This document shows, piece by piece, positions 60,286 to 64,000 of a stretch of 64,000 nucleotides of DNA; the stretch's first letter is position 1, and the number at the start of each line of letters is the position of its first letter. The position numbers were made by a program, and so were the translations under genes. Under the pieces are notes generated by a model. The model was not told where the DNA came from, searched no databases, and saw only the letters and a list, made by a program, of their open reading frames with translations. Source of the stretch: Caulobacter sp. 73W (GTDB lineage Bacteria > Pseudomonadota > Alphaproteobacteria > Caulobacterales > Caulobacteraceae); NCBI RefSeq assembly GCF_041021955.1, contig NZ_CP158375.1:2046001-2110000 (forward strand). The letters run 5' to 3'.

Positions 60286-61272
60286 CTAGAGCATCGAGGG
60301 AATGACGCGGTCCGGCGGACGGTGGCCGTCCATGAAGGTCTTGATGTTGACGATGACCTTCTCGCCCATGTCGATCCGCCCCTCGACCGTGGCCGAGCCC
60401 ATGTGGGGCAGCAGCACGACATTGGGCAGCTTCAGCAGCTTGGGATTGATCGCGGGCTCGTGCTCATAGACGTCCAGGCCGGCGCCGGCGATCTCGCCGC
60501 GCGCCAGCATGTTGGCCAGGGCGCCCTCGTCGATCACCTCGCCGCGGGCGGTGTTGACCACGATGGCGTCGGTCCGCAGCAGCTTCAGCCGGCGGGCCGA
60601 CAGCAGGTGATAGGTCGCCGGCGTGTGCGGGCAGTTGACCGAGATGACGTCCATGCGGGCGAGCATCTGGTCCAGGCTCTCCCAGTAGGTCGCGCCCAGC
60701 TCGTCGGCGATGCGGGGGCTGACCGGCTTGCGGTTGTGGTAGTGGACCTGCATGCCGAAGGCCTTGGCCCGGCGGCCCAGGGCCTGGCCGATGCGGCCCA
60801 TGCCGATGATGCCCAGACGCTTGCCCCAGATCCGGCGGCCCAGCATCCAGGTCGGCGACCAGCCGGAGAAATCGCCGCTCTGGACGACATTGGCGCCCTC
60901 CACCACCCGGCGGGCGGCGGCCATGATCAGGCTCATGGTCAGGTCGGCAGTATCCTCGGTCAGAACGCCGGGGGTGTTGGTGACGGTGACGCCGCGGGCG
61001 TTGGCGGCCTCGACGTCCACATTGTCCACCCCAGCCCCGAAATTGGCGATCAGCTTCAGCTGCTCGCCGGCCTGGGACAGCAGACGGGAGTCGATCCGGT
61101 CGGTGATCGTGGGCACCAGCACATCGGCGCGGTTCATGGCGTCGATCAGCTGATCGGCGGACATCGGGGCGTCGTCGAGATTGAGCTCGGTGTCGAACAG
61201 CTCCCGCATCCGGGTCTCGACCGGATCGGGGAGTTTTCGCGTAACGACGACTTTGGGCTTGCGGGCGGCCAT
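60286..61272 (-). CDS. D-2-hydroxyacid dehydrogenase (glyoxylate/D-glycerate reductase type)
   Basis: About 328 residues from ATG 61272 (MAARKPKVVVTRKLPD). The NAD(P) loop is GIIGMGRIGQALGR, the catalytic Arg is in NTARGEVIDEGAL, the Glu in the DVYEHEP block and the His in LLPHMGSAT. This is the family reducing glyoxylate or hydroxypyruvate. An alternative name is phosphoglycerate dehydrogenase-like, but it lacks the ACT domain. Confidence 0.9.
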   Translation of the reverse strand: MAARKPKVVVTRKLPDPVETRMRELFDTELNLDDAPMSADQLIDAMNRADVLVPTITDRIDSRLLSQAGEQLKLIANFGAGVDNVDVEAANARGVTVTNTPGVLTEDTADLTMSLIMAAARRVVEGANVVQSGDFSGWSPTWMLGRRIWGKRLGIIGMGRIGQALGRRAKAFGMQVHYHNRKPVSPRIADELGATYWESLDQMLARMDVISVNCPHTPATYHLLSARRLKLLRTDAIVVNTARGEVIDEGALANMLARGEIAGAGLDVYEHEPAINPKLLKLPNVVLLPHMGSATVEGRIDMGEKVIVNIKTFMDGHRPPDRVIPSML

Positions 61273-61389
61273 CGGCGGTCTGAAAGAAGCTCTCTGCGCA
61301 GGGAGTGTTCGGCCGTTCGGCCTTTTTGTATTCCTGACCAGTATCAGACGGTTCGCGGGGGGCAAAGCAAGGTGGCGTTAGGAAAAGGC

Positions 61390-61911
61390 ATGACCCAGCG
61401 GAAGGCGGCGGCAGCCGTGCTGTCGCTGTTCGCGCCCCTGCTGCTCAGCGCCTGCGAGAAGGAGGCCGAGGTCGCCAAGGGCCGCATCGGCCCTTCGGGC
61501 CTGCCCGTTCCGCGCTATGTTGCGCTGAAGTTCGACGAGGTGAACGCCCGCGCCGGTCCCGGCGAGGATCACAAGGTCCTGTGGGTCTATCGCACCACGG
61601 GCCTGCCGGTGCAGGTGGTGGCCGAAACCCGCGACTGGAGGCGGGTGTGCGATCCCGAAGGCGGCCTCGCCTGGATCAAGGGACGGGTCACCGATGGCCG
61701 TCGCACGGTGATGCGGGTCGCCGACAAGCCCCTGGCCATGCGCGCCCAGCCCAAGCTCGAGGCCAAGACCGACGCCTATCTGAGCGGCCAGGCCATCGCC
61801 GCCCTGGATCGCTGCGAGGGCGGCTGGTGTCGCGTGAAAGCCGGCGGACGCAAGGGTTGGGTCCCCGAAAACGAGCTTTGGGGAACCGACCCGAAAACCC
61901 AATGCCGTTGA
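61390..61911 (+). CDS. SH3-domain lipoprotein
   Basis: A 173-residue lipoprotein: signal peptide with lipobox LLLSAC, then two bacterial SH3-like units (VNARAGPGEDHKVLWVYRTT; LAMRAQPKLEAKTDAYLSGQ) and a WVPENELWG end. SH3b proteins bind peptidoglycan peptides or partner proteins in the envelope. The ATG at 61390 follows a GGAAAAGG ribosome binding site; the longer frame upstream is antisense to the dehydrogenase. Confidence 0.85.
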   Translation: MTQRKAAAAVLSLFAPLLLSACEKEAEVAKGRIGPSGLPVPRYVALKFDEVNARAGPGEDHKVLWVYRTTGLPVQVVAETRDWRRVCDPEGGLAWIKGRVTDGRRTVMRVADKPLAMRAQPKLEAKTDAYLSGQAIAALDRCEGGWCRVKAGGRKGWVPENELWGTDPKTQCR

Positions 61912-61980
61912 GGCGCGTTGGTCCGACGTGCTAGGGCGGAACGCTTCGGCGACATGGTTCGCCCCAAAAGAGATGGTTTG

Positions 61981-62517
61981 ATGACGGCTGAGACCACCCA
62001 CGTCCGCAAGAGCGCCTACGGTTTCGAGGAGCTGCTGGCCTGCGGCCGCGGCGAGATGTTCGGCCCGGGCAACGCCCAGCTGCCGGTCCCGCCGATGCTG
62101 ATGTTCAACCGCATCGTGAAGATCGAGGCCGAGGGCGGCGCCTACGGCAAGGGCTATGTCGAGGCTGAATTCGACATCGACCCGTCGCTCTGGTTCTTCG
62201 ACTGCCACTTCATCGGCGACCCGGTGATGCCCGGCTGCCTGGGCCTGGACGCCATGTGGCAGCTGGTCGGCTTCTTTCTGGGCTGGTCCGGCGCGCCGGG
62301 CCGCGGCCGCGCCCTGGGCGTGGGCGAGGTCAAGTTCACCGGCCAGGTGACCCCCGACATCAAGAAGGTCGTCTACAAGATCGATCTGAAGCGCGTCATC
62401 ATGCGCAAGCTCGTCATGGGCATCGGCGACGGCGTCATGGAAGCGGATGGCAAGCCCATCTATGAGACCAAGGACCTGAAGGTCGGCCTGTTCACCGCCG
62501 AACAGATGGCCGGCTGA
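61981..62517 (+). CDS. fabA: 3-hydroxydecanoyl-ACP dehydratase/isomerase FabA
   Basis: A 178-residue FabA from ATG 61981 ([18 protein letters not shown]). Catalytic His76 lies in [16 protein letters not shown] and Asp90 follows in GLDAMWQL, matching the E. coli His70/Asp84 pair. It dehydrates and isomerises the C10 intermediate, introducing the double bond of unsaturated fatty acids. A hairpin with gggcggaac/gttcgccc arms lies in its leader (about 61945-61966). It is operonic with fabB. Confidence 0.96.
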   Translation: MTAETTHVRKSAYGFEELLACGRGEMFGPGNAQLPVPPMLMFNRIVKIEAEGGAYGKGYVEAEFDIDPSLWFFDCHFIGDPVMPGCLGLDAMWQLVGFFLGWSGAPGRGRALGVGEVKFTGQVTPDIKKVVYKIDLKRVIMRKLVMGIGDGVMEADGKPIYETKDLKVGLFTAEQMAG

Positions 62518-62569
62518 TCAATCAACCGGCCGCAGAGCCGGGAACGCGGGTGGGAGAAAGAGGATAGAT

Positions 62570-63787
62570 ATGCGTCGCGTCGTGGTCACCGGTATCGGCA
62601 TCGTCTCGTCGATCGGCAACAACGCCAATGAAGTGCTCGCTTCCCTGCGGGAGGCCAAGTCCGGCGTGCGCGCCGCCCCGACCTATGCGGAGCTCGGCTT
62701 CCGCAGCCAGGTCGAGGCCGCGCCGCAGATCGACTGGGAATCCATGGTTGACCGCCGCGCCGCCCGTTTCCTGGCGCAGGGCACCGCGTTCGCCCACATC
62801 GCCATGGAGCAGGCCATCGCCGACTCCGGCCTCGAGGAGACGCAAGTCTCCAACGAGCGCACCGGCCTGATCGTCGGCGCGGGCGGTCCGTCCACCCAGG
62901 CCATCATCCAGGCGGCCGAGACCACCAAGGAAAAGGGTCCCAAGCGCATCGGCCCGTTCGCCGTCCCTAAGGCCATGAGCTCTGGCCCGTCGGCCACGCT
63001 GGCCACCTGGTTCAAGATCCGCGGCCTGAACTTCTCGATCAGCTCGGCCTGCGCCACCTCCACCCACTGCATCGGCTCGGGCTACGAGCAGATCGCCCTG
63101 GGCAAGCAGGACGTGGTGTTCGCCGGCGGTACCGAGGAGATCGACTGGAGCCTGTCGAACCTGTTCGACGCCATGGGCGCCATGTCCAGCCGCTTCAACG
63201 ACACCCCTTCGGTGGCAAGCCGCGCCTATGACAAGGATCGCGACGGCTTCGTGATCGCCGGCGGCGCCGGCATCGTGGTGCTGGAAGAGCTTGAGCACGC
63301 CAAGGCGCGCGGCGCGAAGATCTACGGTGAAGTGGTCGGCTACGCCGCCAATTCCGACGGGTTCGACATGGTCGCCCCGTCCGGCGAAGGCGCGGTGCGC
63401 TGCATGAACCTGGCCTGGAAAGAGGCCGGCGGCCGCAAGATCGACTACCTGAACCCGCACGGCACCTCGACGCCGGTGGGCAACTCCAAGGAGATGGGCG
63501 CGGTTCGCGAGGTGTTCGGGGCCAATGCTCCGCTGATCTCCTCGACCAAATCCCTGACGGGTCACAGCCTGGGCGCCGCCGGCGCGCAGGAGGCGATCTA
63601 TTCGATCTTGATGATGCAGAACGGCTTCGCCGCCGAGAGCGCGCACATCGAAAATCTCGATCCGGAGTTCGCCGACCTGCCGATCCTGCGCCAGCGCGCG
63701 GACCAGCCGATCGGCACCGTGATGTCCAACAGCTTCGGCTTCGGCGGCACCAACGGCTGCCTGATCATGAGCCGTCTGGACGTCTAG
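62570..63787 (+). CDS. fabB: 3-oxoacyl-ACP synthase I FabB
   Basis: A 405-residue condensing enzyme. Nucleophile Cys161 lies in [10 protein letters not shown], and the two histidines lie in [10 protein letters not shown] and [12 protein letters not shown]. FabB elongates the unsaturated intermediates made by FabA, so the adjacency to fabA supports this rather than FabF. An AAAGAGG ribosome binding site precedes the ATG. Confidence 0.96.
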   Translation: MRRVVVTGIGIVSSIGNNANEVLASLREAKSGVRAAPTYAELGFRSQVEAAPQIDWESMVDRRAARFLAQGTAFAHIAMEQAIADSGLEETQVSNERTGLIVGAGGPSTQAIIQAAETTKEKGPKRIGPFAVPKAMSSGPSATLATWFKIRGLNFSISSACATSTHCIGSGYEQIALGKQDVVFAGGTEEIDWSLSNLFDAMGAMSSRFNDTPSVASRAYDKDRDGFVIAGGAGIVVLEELEHAKARGAKIYGEVVGYAANSDGFDMVAPSGEGAVRCMNLAWKEAGGRKIDYLNPHGTSTPVGNSKEMGAVREVFGANAPLISSTKSLTGHSLGAAGAQEAIYSILMMQNGFAAESAHIENLDPEFADLPILRQRADQPIGTVMSNSFGFGGTNGCLIMSRLDV

Positions 63788-63803
63788 GACTCTTCCCTGA
63801 CCG

Positions 63804-63825
63804 GGCGCTTTGCTTCAAAAGCGCC
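63804..63825. repeat. Hairpin between fabB and fabI
   Basis: GGCGCTTT and AAAGCGCC (8 bp, 6-base loop) lie 16 bases after fabB. No T-run follows, so it probably does not terminate; it may stabilise the fabA-fabB part of the mRNA. Confidence 0.5.
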
Positions 63826-63859
63826 GATCAACGACACCCATTCCAAGGGAGGCCGAGCC

Positions 63860-64000
63860 ATGGCCGACGACTACACCTTTCCGACTGGCGAGCTCATGAA
63901 GGGCAAAAAAGGCCTGGTCATGGGCGTGGCCAACCACAACTCCATCGCCTGGGGCATCGCCAGCCAGCTGGCCGCCCAGGGCGCGGAGATGGCCTTCACC
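63860..64000 (+). CDS. fabI: Enoyl-ACP reductase FabI, N-terminal part
   Basis: The first 47 codons are in the window: [18 protein letters not shown] then the cofactor-binding [19 protein letters not shown], which is the FabI (enoyl-ACP reductase I) signature with the SDR-type variant glycine loop. It completes the elongation cycle. The start has an AAGGGAGG ribosome binding site. The third gene of the fabA-fabB-fabI unit; the rest lies beyond the window edge. Confidence 0.93.
   Translation, partial: MADDYTFPTGELMKGKKGLVMGVANHNSIAWGIASQLAAQGAEMAFT

Overview
This window is a high-GC, gene-dense chromosomal segment from an alphaproteobacterium, most likely a member of the Caulobacteraceae (Caulobacter or Phenylobacterium). 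This placement is an inference. It rests on a soluble ShkA-type hybrid kinase beside ampG, the dnaN/recF/gyrB and hrcA/grpE neighbourhoods, the fabA-fabB-fabI order, and many outer-membrane TonB receptors and proline/alanine-rich envelope proteins. I see no IS element, prophage, CRISPR array, rRNA or tRNA. The window looks like stable core chromosome with short accessory inserts.

Layout. 1-8.4 kb: the end of a PHB depolymerase gene, a YgjP-type metallopeptidase, a bifunctional penicillin-binding protein, an SdpR/SdpI autorepressor pair, RecQ, a soluble chemoreceptor-like protein and small proteins. 8.4-15.2 kb: a minus-strand replication/repair operon dnaN - S9 peptidase (frameshifted) - recF - gyrB ending in a clear terminator. 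15.3-21.7 kb: hrcA-grpE, rph, a membrane-anchored AraC regulator, a CPBP protease, a DUF2975/XRE pair and a GST. 21.7-26.6 kb: a plus-strand housekeeping run rdgB-hemW-rsmI-yraN-sirB1-like-gshB. 26.6-30.4 kb: a decayed repeat gene, the ShkA-like kinase (frameshifted) and AmpG. 30.4-40.4 kb: a serine protease, DUF350, RlmN, an isoaspartyl peptidase, two oxidoreductases, a TonB receptor and a Tat-exported phosphoesterase. 40.4-43.4 kb: an iron-uptake unit (TonB siderophore receptor plus PiuC) under a near-consensus Fur box.

43.4-58.5 kb is the translation/RNA super-cluster read on the minus strand: rimP-nusA-ylxR-infB, then a block of six accessory genes (AraC regulator, membrane protein, lipoprotein, secreted protein, beta-lactamase-fold hydrolase, dienelactone-hydrolase-like protein), then rbfA-truB-rpsO-pnp. 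Just upstream of rimP is a compact set of three hairpins, the last a textbook terminator six bases before the rimP ribosome binding site. It looks like an attenuator or a small RNA. 58.5-64 kb: a TauE exporter, an XRE regulator, a 2-hydroxyacid dehydrogenase, an SH3 lipoprotein and fabA-fabB-fabI for unsaturated fatty acid synthesis, with fabI cut by the window edge.

Three genes (S9 peptidase, ShkA-like kinase, MKA-repeat gene) are each broken by a single-nucleotide indel. In two of them the missing base lies in or next to a G run, so sequencing error has to be excluded before they are called pseudogenes. The most unusual signals are the rimP leader hairpins, an AraC-family start codon lying in the loop of the infB terminator, and the inverted-order soluble chemoreceptor.
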